Numbered from the stretch's first letter, positions 20,340 to 29,180 are shown. The stretch: 56,652 nucleotides of DNA from Alphaproteobacteria bacterium (GCA_021775995.1 JAJFGS010000009.1:1-56652); one strand, 5' to 3'. The notes: generated by a model from the sequence alone, not told the origin. Numbers and translations: made by a program.

Positions 20340-20744
20340 ATGAACTATAAAAGATTTGCCTTATGTACTTTAGCTGGTTTTATTTTTGTCTTTGCCTATG
20401 AATTTATTGTTCACGGTATTTTACTTGTACCAACTTATGAATTAACGCCCAATCTATGGCGCCCTATGGAAGAGTATGAATCTTTCATTCCCTTCATGAC
20501 GGCAATGCAAATCATCACAACAATGGTTTTATGCTACATCTATACACGACACCATGAGAATAAAGGTATTACCGAAGGTTTACGTTTTGGTGCCATGTTA
20601 GGTTTACTCTTGGGCTTAATGCAATTTGCCAGCTATGCTTGGCTGCCTATCTCAATAGGGCTTGCTTTAGCGTGGCTTGGAGTGACTTTCATTAAAACCA
20701 TTGGTCTTGGGATTATCTTTTCATTACTTTATAAAAATAAGTAA
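20340..20744 (+). CDS. Small four-helix membrane protein, unknown function
   Basis: 134 residues from the ATG at 20340, with GGAGA at suitable distance; a TTG six bases earlier is also in frame. Four hydrophobic helices (about 6-24, 48-66, 80-98, 105-128). Tyr- and Glu-rich loops between helices 1 and 2 (VPTYELTPNLWRPMEEYESF) look conserved, but I recognise no family. It is 57 bases past gpsA. Confidence 0.75.
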   Translation: MNYKRFALCTLAGFIFVFAYEFIVHGILLVPTYELTPNLWRPMEEYESFIPFMTAMQIITTMVLCYIYTRHHENKGITEGLRFGAMLGLLLGLMQFASYAWLPISIGLALAWLGVTFIKTIGLGIIFSLLYKNK

Positions 20745-20763
20745 TTCATTCTAGCCATTTTGG

Positions 20764-20857
20764 GCGTTTCGCTTTATTCTTCCTGTTAGGCATGAGGAGC
20801 GAAAGGTATACCTATACCTGAGCAACGAATAACGACACAGAAGGATAAATGGAAATG
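20764..20857. repeat. Palindromic core repeat, copy B
   Basis: Core GGCATGAGGAGCGA, central palindrome AGGTATA-CC-TATACCT and GAGCAACGAA. Imperfect outer arms run from CGTTTCGCTTTATTCTTCC on the left to GGATAAATGGAAATG on the right. The right arm contains both the AAGGA ribosome site and the start codon of the EVE protein gene. The left arm resembles that of copy G. Confidence 0.75.
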
Positions 20858-21271
20858 CTCCGAAATTATTGGCTGGTAAAAAGCGAGCCTTATAAATGGT
20901 CATGGGATGATCATGTTAAAAAGGGTGTTGAGCACTGGGACGGTGTGCGCAACTATCAAGCCAGCAATAACATGAAAGCCATGAAAATCGGTGATCAATC
21001 TTTTTTTTATCATTCTAATGAAGGTAAAGAGATTGTTGGCATCATGGAAGTTGTGAAAGAATACTACCCTGATCATACAGATCCAAAAGAGCGTTTTGGC
21101 ATGGTTGATTTTAAAGCCATCAAGCCGTTTAAAAAACCTGTTACCTTAGCAACCATAAAAGAAACTAAAAGTTTGGCAGGCATGGCGTTAGTCAAACAGA
21201 TGCGCCTTTCCGTTGGCCCCGTTTCCAAAAAAGAATGGGACATCATCCTGAAAATGGGTGAAACAAAATGA
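20855..21271 (+). CDS. EVE domain protein (PUA-like, modified-base binding)
   Basis: 138 residues from the second ATG (20855), 9 bases after AAGGA; the ATG at 20849 is only 3 bases from it. NYWLVKSEPYKWSWDDHV, GVEHWDGVRNYQASNNMKAMKIGDQSFFYHS and KEIVGIMEVVKEYYPD are the EVE family hallmarks. Relatives bind modified cytosines in nucleic acid; the cellular role in most bacteria is unclear. Its start lies in an arm of repeat copy B. It overlaps the next gene by 4 bases. Confidence 0.95.
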   Translation: MLRNYWLVKSEPYKWSWDDHVKKGVEHWDGVRNYQASNNMKAMKIGDQSFFYHSNEGKEIVGIMEVVKEYYPDHTDPKERFGMVDFKAIKPFKKPVTLATIKETKSLAGMALVKQMRLSVGPVSKKEWDIILKMGETK

Positions 21272-21900
21272 CAATAGAATCAATTTTTATTTTTACCATG
21301 TCACTCATCCTTTTATGGATTAAACCAGGACCAGGACAGGCATTAAAAATCACCCGTACTTTAAATGATGGTTTTTTGGCAGGCTTTTTTGTTGTCTTAG
21401 GAATTATTACAGGATGTTTAATCTTCTTTTTAATCGCTGTACTGGGAGCCAGTGCCATAACCAGCGTTCTAAATAACACCAGTATGCTTTTGAAATTTAT
21501 TGGCGGCGGCTATCTCATCTATTTAGGCTACAAAGGCTTTAAAAACATTGAAAAAGGTAAATTGACAGATTTAACTGACACAACACCAAACAAGAAAAAA
21601 TTTGTTGAAAATTATACGCTCGGATTCCTTTTAACCATAGCAAACCCCCTACCAATTTTTTACTTCCTCAGCATCATGCCAACACTGGTTTCTATAGAAA
21701 GTTTTTCAACAGAAAATATTATCAAGGGCATGATCATCATCATCGCTGTTGGTCTAACGGTTGATATTTTATTATTAGCGCTTGTCCATCAAGCCAAACA
21801 AGCCCTATCCAACACCGAAATTGTCAAAAAATTCAATATTATAGCAAGCGCGGGGTTTGTTTTAATTGGCCTGTATTTAATATTGTCTGCCTTTTTCTAA
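21268..21900 (+). CDS. LysE/RhtB family amino acid exporter
   Basis: 210 residues with six membrane helices. The opening helix ends in WIKPGPGQALKITRTLNDGFLAGFFVVLG, the PGP motif region of LysE transporters. A cytoplasmic loop near 85-115 and NPLPIFYFLSIMP near 130 also fit. Probably exports an amino acid or derivative across the inner membrane. The ATG overlaps the EVE stop (ATGA), so translation is likely coupled. Confidence 0.9.
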   Translation: MTIESIFIFTMSLILLWIKPGPGQALKITRTLNDGFLAGFFVVLGIITGCLIFFLIAVLGASAITSVLNNTSMLLKFIGGGYLIYLGYKGFKNIEKGKLTDLTDTTPNKKKFVENYTLGFLLTIANPLPIFYFLSIMPTLVSIESFSTENIIKGMIIIIAVGLTVDILLLALVHQAKQALSNTEIVKKFNIIASAGFVLIGLYLILSAFF

Positions 21901-21960
21901 AAAATAAAATTCTTTCATACGCATCAAAAAAGCGAACCCAATTAATTTCCATAGCCATTG

Positions 21961-21994
21961 TTGACTTTCCGTAAAATCGGGCGTATAACCCGAT
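21961..21994 (+). promoter_or_regulatory. Strong sigma-70 promoter with palindrome over the -10
   Basis: TTGACT (21961-21966), a 17-base spacer and TATAAC (21984-21989). The -10 lies within a perfect inverted repeat ATCGGG-N7-CCCGAT (21976-21994), a possible operator. The lipoprotein ATG is at 22021, with GAGGG upstream. Confidence 0.7.
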
Positions 21995-22020
21995 AGATAC
22001 CAAATAAAGAGGGTTAAATA

Positions 22021-22260
22021 ATGAACTTCACAGAACATATAAAAGAACATGCTCCTAAATATGCATTCGCGTTGGTCCTACCATTTATGGCATCTTGCGC
22101 TACAAGCGGAACAAGTGGATATAACAAAATATTTAACGATTTAGCATGTAGCACAATCACGAACCCAACCCTTAAACGTACTTGCCGTCAAACCGCAGCT
22201 GAAAAACAGCGTCAAGATAAGCAAAAAGAGCGAGAAACCCAAAAACAACAAATTAAATAA
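22021..22260 (+). CDS. Small lipoprotein, unknown function
   Basis: 79 residues. A signal sequence with lipobox (FMASC, lipidated Cys at about 25) is followed by a short Ser/Gly stretch, two further cysteines (ACSTITNPTLKRTC) and a strongly charged Gln/Lys/Arg-rich tail. It has its own promoter and terminator, so it is probably an abundant monocistronic message. Confidence 0.8.
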   Translation: MNFTEHIKEHAPKYAFALVLPFMASCATSGTSGYNKIFNDLACSTITNPTLKRTCRQTAAEKQRQDKQKERETQKQQIK

Positions 22261-22283
22261 AATTTCATAAACAAACCTCCTTT

Positions 22284-22314
22284 AAACCTCCTGCTTCACG
22301 TAAGAGGTTTTTTT
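22284..22314 (+). terminator. Terminator just upstream of acs
   Basis: AAACCTC/GAGGTTT stem followed by a T run. It ends 16 bases before the acs ATG, so it either ends the lipoprotein message or acts as an attenuator of acs. Confidence 0.85.
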
Positions 22315-22329
22315 CTTTATAGTGCCTCT

Positions 22330-24261
22330 ATGTCACATGATAAAAAAGAAAACTACCCCCTTGCCCAAAATCCGCATGTGAATGCAGAACAATATAAAAC
22401 GCTCTATGCACAATCCAGTAATGATCCTGAAAAATTTTGGGGTGATGTGGCAACACGTCTTGATTGGTTTACATTACCAACAAAAATAAAGAACACCTCA
22501 TTCGAAGGCGATGTTTCTATCAAGTGGTACGAAGATGGAATTTTAAACGCTTGTTACAATTGCGTTGACCGTCACTTACCTACCAAAGCAAATGACATTG
22601 CCCTTATTTGGGAAGGCGACAACCCAAATGATAGCTTAAAAATAACCTATGCCACATTAAAAACCGAAGTTTCAAAACTGGCCAATGCGCTTAAATCACG
22701 CGGCGTAAAAAAAGGCGACCGTGTCACTATCTATATGCCAATGGTAGCTGAAGCCGTCTACGCCATGCTCGCCTGCACCCGTATTGGCGCAATCCACAGT
22801 GTTGTCTTTGGCGGGTTTTCACCGAATGCCTTAAAAGATCGTATTCTTAATTGTGATAGCCATGTTGTTATCACCGCCGATGAAGGTGTGCGCGGTAGCA
22901 AAATTATTCCACTAAAAGCCAACACTAATGAGGCTTTGAAGTCATGCCCCGATGTTCATAGCGTTATTGTATTAAACCGTACTGGTGGAAATGTGAGTTG
23001 GGATGAAAGCCGAGATTTTTGGTGGCATGAAATTGTAACAACGCAAAGCGATGATTGCCCTTGCGAAAAAATGAACGCCGAAGATCCAATGTTTATCCTT
23101 TATACATCTGGCTCTACAGGAAAACCAAAGGGCGTTCTGCATACAACAGGCGGCTATATGGTTTATGCCTCTTACACGCATGAAATAACGTTTGATTATA
23201 AACAAGGCGAGATTTACTGGTGCACTGCCGATGTCGGATGGGTCACTGGTCATTCTTACATTGTGTATGGTCCGCTTGCCAATGGCGCCACCAGCCTTAT
23301 TTTTGAAGGTGTTCCTAATTACCCTGACTGCTCCCGATTTTGGCAAGTCGTTGACAAACATAAGGTAAATATTTTCTATACCGCCCCTACGGCTATCCGT
23401 GCGCTTATTAAAGCAGGCGATGACATGGTCAAGAAAACAGACCGAAGCTCTCTTCGTATTCTCGGCACGGTGGGTGAGCCGATTAATTCCGAAGCATGGC
23501 ATTGGTATAATGATGTTGTTGGTAATGGTAAGTGTCCTATCGTTGATACATGGTGGCAAACTGAAACTGGCGGACATCTTATCACGCCTCTTCCTGGCGC
23601 AACCTCGACCAAACCAGGGTCGGCTTGTGTCCCCTTCTTTGGCATTCAACCTGCCATTGTCGATAAAGATGGCAACCCACAAGATGGTGAAACTCAAGGC
23701 GCTTTATGCATGCTCGATAGCTGGCCGGGACAGATGCGCTCCCTCTACGGCGATCATGACCGTTTTATCCAAACTTATTTCACCACCTTCCCCGGAAAAT
23801 ATTTCACAGGTGATGGTGCGCGACGCGATGAAGATGGATATTACTGGATTACGGGACGCATGGATGATGTGATTAATGTATCTGGACATCGTTTGGGTAC
23901 AGCAGAAATTGAAAGTGCTATTGATGAACATACCCTCGTTGCCGAGGCCGCCGTCGTTGGCTTTCCTCATGACATTAAAGGTCAGGGCATATACGCTTAT
24001 GTTACTCTATGCGAGGGACATGCCCCCACAGACGATGTTAAAAATGAAATCATTGCCTTGGTCAGAAAAATTATCGGGCCCATCGCTACACCAGATATTA
24101 TCCAATGGGCACCAAACTTACCCAAAACCCGTTCAGGAAAAATTATGCGGCGTATCCTGCGCAAAATTGCGGCCAATGATATAGAAAGTCTAGGAGATAC
24201 CTCAACCCTTGCCGACCCTGCCGTGGTCGATGAGTTGGTAAAAACGGCCCAAAATTGTTAG
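22330..24261 (+). CDS. acs: Acetyl-CoA synthetase
   Basis: 643 residues, usual length. The AMP-binding P-loop is [19 protein letters not shown] (about residue 260). [49 protein letters not shown] and the C-terminal [16 protein letters not shown], with the regulatory acetylation lysine, are all intact. Activates acetate to acetyl-CoA through acetyl-AMP. No Shine-Dalgarno is seen before the ATG, and a terminator ends 16 bases upstream, so expression may depend on read-through. Confidence 0.97.
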   Translation: MSHDKKENYPLAQNPHVNAEQYKTLYAQSSNDPEKFWGDVATRLDWFTLPTKIKNTSFEGDVSIKWYEDGILNACYNCVDRHLPTKANDIALIWEGDNPNDSLKITYATLKTEVSKLANALKSRGVKKGDRVTIYMPMVAEAVYAMLACTRIGAIHSVVFGGFSPNALKDRILNCDSHVVITADEGVRGSKIIPLKANTNEALKSCPDVHSVIVLNRTGGNVSWDESRDFWWHEIVTTQSDDCPCEKMNAEDPMFILYTSGSTGKPKGVLHTTGGYMVYASYTHEITFDYKQGEIYWCTADVGWVTGHSYIVYGPLANGATSLIFEGVPNYPDCSRFWQVVDKHKVNIFYTAPTAIRALIKAGDDMVKKTDRSSLRILGTVGEPINSEAWHWYNDVVGNGKCPIVDTWWQTETGGHLITPLPGATSTKPGSACVPFFGIQPAIVDKDGNPQDGETQGALCMLDSWPGQMRSLYGDHDRFIQTYFTTFPGKYFTGDGARRDEDGYYWITGRMDDVINVSGHRLGTAEIESAIDEHTLVAEAAVVGFPHDIKGQGIYAYVTLCEGHAPTDDVKNEIIALVRKIIGPIATPDIIQWAPNLPKTRSGKIMRRILRKIAANDIESLGDTSTLADPAVVDELVKTAQNC

Positions 24262-24262
24262 G

Positions 24263-24820
24263 TTAAGCCGCCGCCCTAAAATCATATAAATTTTTATTGG
24301 GATTTTGTCCAAAAACATCAATCCGTAAAAATAAGAAAAGAGCAAGCCATTCAAAAATACGAGGTGTCTTATTTTTTTCTTTTAGGACTTCTATAATTTT
24401 TAGATAATTCATGAAATCACGCGCTTGTTTTTCTTTATCGCGTTCTAATATTCTTAATTCCATTTCTTTAATATCGTATTCACGTCGACGCATCATTGTT
24501 TGCGCCTTGGCCATCATTTTTCCTACTGCACGCAATTCAATATACCGCGTTTGCATCGCACACCAGCAACTATCTTCCATATCTATAGCCACAACTGTCA
24601 TAGCATCATCCCGACCACAGAGCGCCACTAATTCTTTCCGTTGAGCCTTAGCATCCATATATTGCTTATGAAGAGCTTCTAATGTGTCGTCCAAAAGAAT
24701 GAAGGCTTCCAACTCACTTAAAGATCTTAAGCGTTTACGCCTTTCAAAGACACCGCCGCCTGCTGGAGCTGAAGCATGCGCCATCTCATTCATAACACTG
24801 TTTAGTGATTGATTAATCAC
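24263..24820 (-). CDS. Hypothetical coiled-coil protein
   Basis: 185 residues from a GTG at 24820 with AGGGGAA 6 bases upstream. Largely helical and charged; three cysteines lie close together (LCGRDD, SCWCAM), and a long Met/Arg/Lys-rich coil spans 100-155. A short hydrophobic patch WLALFLFLRI lies near the C-terminus. I recognise no family. It converges with acs, one base apart. Confidence 0.65.
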   Translation of the reverse strand: MINQSLNSVMNEMAHASAPAGGGVFERRKRLRSLSELEAFILLDDTLEALHKQYMDAKAQRKELVALCGRDDAMTVVAIDMEDSCWCAMQTRYIELRAVGKMMAKAQTMMRRREYDIKEMELRILERDKEKQARDFMNYLKIIEVLKEKNKTPRIFEWLALFLFLRIDVFGQNPNKNLYDFRAAA

Positions 24821-24923
24821 AATATTCCCCTGAAATTTTAATTTATAGGGGCATATTATAGAAAAAGGATTACGATTTTCTTAAGATTTACGTAAAAAAT
24901 AAGGAAATGATAGAGCAAACAGA

Positions 24924-25002
24924 TTTTTCACTGGGCAAGGCACAAGGCGCGACGCCTATTTAAAATAGGTAAGCCGAAATTCAACAACGCCAGAATTGAA
25001 AT
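24924..25002. repeat. Palindromic core repeat, copy C
   Basis: Core AAGGCACAAGGCGCGACG, perfect central palindrome CCTATTT-A-AAATAGG (24955-24969), then TCAACAACG. The outer arms are weak (CTGGGC/GCCAG). It lies between the gapR 3' end and the start of the hypothetical coiled-coil gene, both on the minus strand. Confidence 0.65.
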
Positions 25003-25011
25003 ATGAAAGCT

Positions 25012-25311
25012 CTACTCCATGCCAATAGCGGACATGTAGAGAGTTAAAAGCTCATCTTCTTCTCTACGCTTTTCAATTTCCATTTTTCTAAGCTTCATCA
25101 CGCGACGCATAATTTTTACTTCAAATCCTGCTGATTTAGCTTCGGCATACACATCTTTAATATCTTCAGCCAATGCAGATTTTTCTTCTTCTAAACGTTC
25201 AACACGGTCGAAAAATGACAATAGGCGTTTGCCTGCCACACCGGCGACATCGCCTGCTTCGCCCTCTTTACCGTCAGATTTAAATTCCGAAACATTGCTT
25301 GGATTATTCAT
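25012..25311 (-). CDS. gapR: GapR family nucleoid-associated protein (DUF2312)
   Basis: 99 residues. After a polar N-terminus of about 25 residues comes the family core: RLLSFFDRVERLEEEKSALAEDIKDVYAEAKSAGFEVKIMRRVMKLRKM, ending LYMSAIGME. Caulobacter GapR binds overtwisted, AT-rich DNA ahead of replication and transcription machinery and stimulates type II topoisomerases. The N-terminus is slightly longer than usual. Confidence 0.93.
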   Translation of the reverse strand: MNNPSNVSEFKSDGKEGEAGDVAGVAGKRLLSFFDRVERLEEEKSALAEDIKDVYAEAKSAGFEVKIMRRVMKLRKMEIEKRREEDELLTLYMSAIGME

Positions 25312-25416
25312 AGATTTATGCCTTTCATAAAGATAATATTATGGAGGCAATAAAGCGTAATTATAGATTCAATACCAGAACTTTTTTCAAATTATAATGC
25401 ATAAAATCAAAAAGAA

Positions 25417-26052
25417 TTATCTTGTCACTACAATCCAATCTTCAATCTGAAGAGCGTCTGGGTCATCTCCGACCTTAGCTCTTGTAATTTGAAGGCGCAG
25501 GTTAAATTTACGATTAACAAATGTGTCTGTATCCTCAGCTGCAGTTTCCGTATTCTTTGGAAAAAAGCTAACCACAACAGGCATCTGATACAGCCATTTA
25601 TAAATATCATCAACAACACTGCCATTCAAAAACATAGGCGAGTCTTCAATATAAACACTCATATCATAATCATTAACACGAACGCTTTCTACAATCCCTG
25701 ATTCAAGAAGATAATCCTTATATTGCTTAAAACCCCTATCGGTAAAATAAGGGTTAATATTTTTCAAAACCTCACTGAAATTCTCTTTACTAAAAGACAA
25801 TGACTCCGAAGCCATCATTGTTAGTAACGTTTTCATTTCACTCTCGGATCGATGTGGTTTATCTAATTTAACAACATTCGCTGCTGTATTTTGAGCCGCA
25901 GTCTCTCTTATTTCCTGAACGAAAGGAGCATTTTCTGCAGGCGGAACAGCAATTACAGTGTAAAAGGCATAAAAAACAATTGCAAAAAAAGACAAGAAAA
26001 CAAAAAAGGGAATAAAAAGAGCGATAAATTTTTCGTACCAAAATTGAAACAT
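25417..26052 (-). CDS. DotI/IcmL-like protein (type IVB secretion family)
   Basis: 211 residues from the ATG at 26052, with GGGAG 5-6 bases upstream; the frame continues to 26064 without a ribosome site. One membrane helix near 10-38 is followed by a periplasmic domain with SFSKENFSEVLKNINPYFTDRGFKQYKDYLLESG, the IcmL/TraM signature, and later YKWLYQMPVVVSFF. In Legionella, DotI is part of the type IVB secretion core. No other dot/icm gene lies nearby, so here it may be a lone or repurposed homologue. Confidence 0.8.
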   Translation of the reverse strand: MFQFWYEKFIALFIPFFVFLSFFAIVFYAFYTVIAVPPAENAPFVQEIRETAAQNTAANVVKLDKPHRSESEMKTLLTMMASESLSFSKENFSEVLKNINPYFTDRGFKQYKDYLLESGIVESVRVNDYDMSVYIEDSPMFLNGSVVDDIYKWLYQMPVVVSFFPKNTETAAEDTDTFVNRKFNLRLQITRAKVGDDPDALQIEDWIVVTR

Positions 26053-26080
26053 GGAAACTCCCATTGTAAATAAAAGATCT

Positions 26081-26680
26081 TTAGGCTTTTTTCTTGCCTA
26101 AAATTTTACCAGCTACTTTACCAACAGCCAAGACATTATCGATTCTACGGTCTAAAAAATTCGATGCTTTTTGATGATCTGGAGATTTATCATTTAACCA
26201 AGCCAATGTTGTTGTCGTAATAACGCCTGAAAGCAATCCTCGTTTGGTATATTTATTATAATCTTTAGCCGTATCCCCGGCCCATTTCCAAATTTTATCA
26301 GATGTCGTCCAAACCATTTTGGCCGCAGCGGGTTTGTTCAATGGATTTATCCAATAACTTAAAGATAACCGAACAACTTCTTTATAAGGCTCCAACAACT
26401 CTAATCTTGTCCAAACAGCCAGACGAACACGTTCCCGCACCTTCATTGCATCTGGGTTAGTATTTTTTAACGCTTCTAGCATTTGATTATCCGTCCACGC
26501 TGAAAAATACTTTAAAAACCCTGAAATTTTATCAGGAAAAACACTGCCTACAACGTCAGAATCATAACCCACCTTCTCAGAAGCCCTCACAATAACATCC
26601 CAATTCAAACCATCAAATGGTATGTCTTTCAGAGCCTCCTGCAAGATTTTTTCTTGAATATTTTGAGTCGCTTTTGTCAT
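26081..26680 (-). CDS. COQ9 family ubiquinone biosynthesis protein
   Basis: 199 residues from the ATG at 26680; the open frame runs on to 26848 but that part overlaps the divergent ubiB-like gene and looks non-coding. ILQEALKDIPFDGLNWDVIVRASEKVGYDSDVV (TetR-like N-terminal fold), then RLELLEPYKEVVRLSLSYWINPLNK and the WKWAGDTAKDYNKYTKRGLLSGVITTTTLAWL segment, typical of COQ9. COQ9 binds lipids and presents intermediates to the hydroxylase in ubiquinone synthesis. It is divergent from a UbiB/COQ8 gene, which fits. Confidence 0.92.
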   Translation of the reverse strand: MTKATQNIQEKILQEALKDIPFDGLNWDVIVRASEKVGYDSDVVGSVFPDKISGFLKYFSAWTDNQMLEALKNTNPDAMKVRERVRLAVWTRLELLEPYKEVVRLSLSYWINPLNKPAAAKMVWTTSDKIWKWAGDTAKDYNKYTKRGLLSGVITTTTLAWLNDKSPDHQKASNFLDRRIDNVLAVGKVAGKILGKKKA

Positions 26681-26757
26681 AGGTTTGTTATGCAACAATA
26701 ATAAGTCGAAGTCAAAAAACACTGGTAATATTGTCTGTATTAAGTCACATATAAGAC

Positions 26758-28098
26758 ATGGCAAAAGATAATAGTGAAACAAGCACATTAGGTAACCGTA
26801 TCGCCCGTTATGGACGGGTTTCGACAGCTGTGGCGGGCTTGGGGGCACGCGTACTGGGAGAGCGTTATTTTGGCATTGAAATTAAACGTGGTGACCATGC
26901 CAAACAACTGACCGAAGCCCTTGGCAATCTCAAAGGGCCCCTCATGAAGGTCGGACAGATACTTTCTACCATCCCCGAAGCTCTACCACCAGAATACGCC
27001 GCTGATTTCCAAGCCCTGCAATCCAATGCCCCCCCTATGGGTTGGCCTTTCGTCCGCCGCCGCATGAAGGCAGAGCTCGGCTCTGATTGGGAGTCAAAGT
27101 TCAAAAACTTTGAAAAAGAAGCCATCGCCGCAGCCAGTCTTGGTCAAGTACATAAAGCCACCACCCATGATGAACAAAACATTGCCTGTAAACTTCAATA
27201 TCCAGATATGCAAAGCGCCATTGAAGCAGACCTCAACCAATTAAAATTAATTTTTTCTATCTACGGCAAATATGACAGCTCCATACAGACCGGTGAAATT
27301 CATACTGAACTTGCTGAACGTTTACGCGAAGAACTCGATTACAAACTTGAAGCAAAGTACGAAAAACTCTACGACTATATGCTAAAAGATGAGCCTAATG
27401 TTCATGTCCCTAAAATCATTGATGATCTTTCAACACCCCGCCTACTCTGCTCTACATGGCTAGACGGTAAGAAAATCTTAGATTTTAAAGACGCGCCGCA
27501 AGAGCAACGCAACGACATTGCCATGAACATGTTCCGTGCCTGGTATGTCCCTTTATATTATTACGGCATTATTCATGGCGACCCGCATTTAGGGAATTAT
27601 TCTGTCCGCCCTGATAATTCCATTAACCTCATGGATTTTGGGTGTGTGCGCATCTTCCCGGCGAAGTTTGTTGGGGGTGTCATTGATCTTTATAAAGCAC
27701 TCATGGAAAATGATACGCCACGCGCTGTTCATGCCTATGAAACATGGGGCTTTGAAGGACTCACAAAAGAACAAGTTGAAACCTTAAATATTTGGGCAAG
27801 ATTTTTATACGGTCCCATCATGGAAGATAAAATCCGACCCATAGGGGAAGTCACCAATGGTATTTATGGTCGCGATACAGCAAAGAAAGTTCACGAAAAA
27901 CTACGTGAAATTGGCGGCATCAAAGTTCCAAGAGAATTTGTTTTCATGGATCGTGCCGCTCTCGGCCTTGGCTCTGTCTTTTTACATTTGAAAGCTGAAA
28001 TAAATTGGTATCAGGTCTTTAACGAGCTTATCCAAGACTTTGACACCAACGCCCTCGCCCAAAGACAAAAAGAAACGTTAGATTTATTTGGGGTGTGA
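26758..28098 (+). CDS. ABC1/UbiB (COQ8-like) atypical kinase
   Basis: 446 residues. The KxGQ motif (LKGPLMKVGQILSTIPEALPPEY), the AAAS loop (AAASLGQVHKA), the nucleotide lysine in ACKLQYPDMQ, GDPHLGNYSV (catalytic loop) and MDFGCVR (metal-binding DFG) are complete. No C-terminal membrane helices like those of E. coli UbiB, so it is closer to ADCK3/COQ8. Supports ubiquinone biosynthesis. The start is 77 bases from the divergent COQ9 start. Confidence 0.93.
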   Translation: MAKDNSETSTLGNRIARYGRVSTAVAGLGARVLGERYFGIEIKRGDHAKQLTEALGNLKGPLMKVGQILSTIPEALPPEYAADFQALQSNAPPMGWPFVRRRMKAELGSDWESKFKNFEKEAIAAASLGQVHKATTHDEQNIACKLQYPDMQSAIEADLNQLKLIFSIYGKYDSSIQTGEIHTELAERLREELDYKLEAKYEKLYDYMLKDEPNVHVPKIIDDLSTPRLLCSTWLDGKKILDFKDAPQEQRNDIAMNMFRAWYVPLYYYGIIHGDPHLGNYSVRPDNSINLMDFGCVRIFPAKFVGGVIDLYKALMENDTPRAVHAYETWGFEGLTKEQVETLNIWARFLYGPIMEDKIRPIGEVTNGIYGRDTAKKVHEKLREIGGIKVPREFVFMDRAALGLGSVFLHLKAEINWYQVFNELIQDFDTNALAQRQKETLDLFGV

Positions 28099-28121
28099 AA
28101 TAATAAGTTTTAGACAGGTTA

Positions 28122-28925
28122 TCAACATGGAATATGTATAGAGGGAACAGGTGAAATTTTGTTTATCATATGTTGAAAAAAGTTTTTTATCTCCACGTTT
28201 GTAGAAAGTTCTTTATGGGTTTCTAATAGGTTAATCATTAAAAAATCTTTTGATGAACAAAAATACTTTATACATTCTTGAGGTGCGTCGCCTGACATTT
28301 TTTCATGGGCACCATATATAGATGATTGCTTGTTAAATGTTTCAGGATCAAAGGTAATAGAATCCATAGTCCAAGCAAAAGGTAAACTAAATGGAATAGG
28401 TAAATTTTGAGAAAATCTTATAAAGCAGTAACATATAATAAACTGAAAATTCTTTGTATTAAACTTAGCAATAATGGCATTATCAGATTGTTTAAGAAAA
28501 TTTTCTTCAGGGTTCCCTACAAAAATTGTAAATACTAAACCCTCCTTTTCAGGATCAAAACTCTTTAATAGTATACTATCCGTATTATCGTTTTTTACAT
28601 CATAATCTGATCCTGACAAATCAGTCGTTCTATGTGAAAATATAGGAGAAAAACCATTATTGCATTTAACTGCGTCAGTCAGAGCACATCCTGTAGAGGA
28701 TTGACCACCTTCTAATTGTAATGTTCTTTTTAAAGTAGTGTAATTAGCACTTCGAGGAGAAACATGTATTGAGTAACGATGTTCTGAAATTTTGATTTCA
28801 TTAGGCGGAATGCCCACCTGTCTTCCTGATTTAAGTCGAATATACACATCGCCTTTTGGACTTTCCTTGATAGAAAGCAAATTTCGTAGCTTGCCATTAG
28901 CAACAATATTAACTCTTTTTTTCAT
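28122..28925 (-). CDS. Hypothetical protein beside tRNA-Arg
   Basis: 267 residues, no signal peptide or obvious membrane helix. The N-terminal 60 residues (VYIRLKSGRQVGIPPNEIKISEHRYSIHVS) look like a small beta domain; Cys/Phe-rich segments follow near 165-185 and 225-235. I recognise no family. The start lies 20 bases past the 3' end of tRNA-Arg on the same strand, a position often used by integrated DNA, but no integrase or repeated tRNA end is visible. Confidence 0.7.
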   Translation of the reverse strand: MKKRVNIVANGKLRNLLSIKESPKGDVYIRLKSGRQVGIPPNEIKISEHRYSIHVSPRSANYTTLKRTLQLEGGQSSTGCALTDAVKCNNGFSPIFSHRTTDLSGSDYDVKNDNTDSILLKSFDPEKEGLVFTIFVGNPEENFLKQSDNAIIAKFNTKNFQFIICYCFIRFSQNLPIPFSLPFAWTMDSITFDPETFNKQSSIYGAHEKMSGDAPQECIKYFCSSKDFLMINLLETHKELSTNVEIKNFFQHMINKISPVPSIHIPC

Positions 28926-28945
28926 AGTGTTTAAAACTAAAATAA

Positions 28946-29022
28946 TGGCGCGCCCGAAGGGAGTCGAACCCCTGACCTCTGGTTCCGGAAACCAGCGCTC
29001 TATCCAGCTGAGCTACGGGCGC
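28946..29022 (-). tRNA. tRNA-Arg (CCG anticodon)
   Basis: 77 nt cloverleaf: acceptor GCGCCCG/CGGGCGC, D arm GCTCAGCTGGATAGAGC, anticodon stem CTGGT/ACCAG around loop TTCCGGA (CCG at positions 34-36, reads CGG), T loop TTCGACT. The 3' CCA is encoded. Confidence 0.96.
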
Positions 29023-29036
29023 ATTATAAAAAGTGC

Positions 29037-29061
29037 CCTCATGGCCGCAAACGGCAGGAGG
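29037..29061. repeat. 23-nt hairpin repeat, variant copy
   Basis: CTCATG-GCCGCAAACGGC-AGGAG: same layout as the copies at 1514 and 38756, but the stem-closing pair is G-C here and the outer GTC/GAC has become CTC/GAG, a paired change. Confidence 0.6.
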
Positions 29062-29136
29062 CATTATTAAATCATTACGTGAAAACGATTTCACGGTCGC
29101 GCGGTCGCGCTCCTTACGATTTTAAGCATTCCTCAT

Positions 29137-29163
29137 AAAAAAGCCAGCCCTATCAGGCTGACT
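29137..29163 (-). terminator. Rho-independent terminator of the CBS gene
   Basis: On the minus strand AGTCAGCC pairs with GGCTGGCT and is followed by T residues. It lies about 125 bases past the CBS stop; repeat copy D is between them, so it is part of the message. Confidence 0.8.
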
Positions 29164-29180
29164 TTCATAATTAAGTTATT

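Noticed and set aside
22972-23970. Long open frames on both strands inside acs
   Set aside because: They are shadows of acs, whose full motif set is on the plus strand in one frame.
26681-26848. N-terminal extension of the COQ9 frame
   Set aside because: It overlaps the start of the divergent UbiB/COQ8 gene and does not resemble COQ9; the ATG at 26680 starts the family homology.
28122-29022. Integrated element with attachment sites at tRNA-Arg
   Set aside because: No integrase gene and no second copy of the tRNA 3' end was found within the window.
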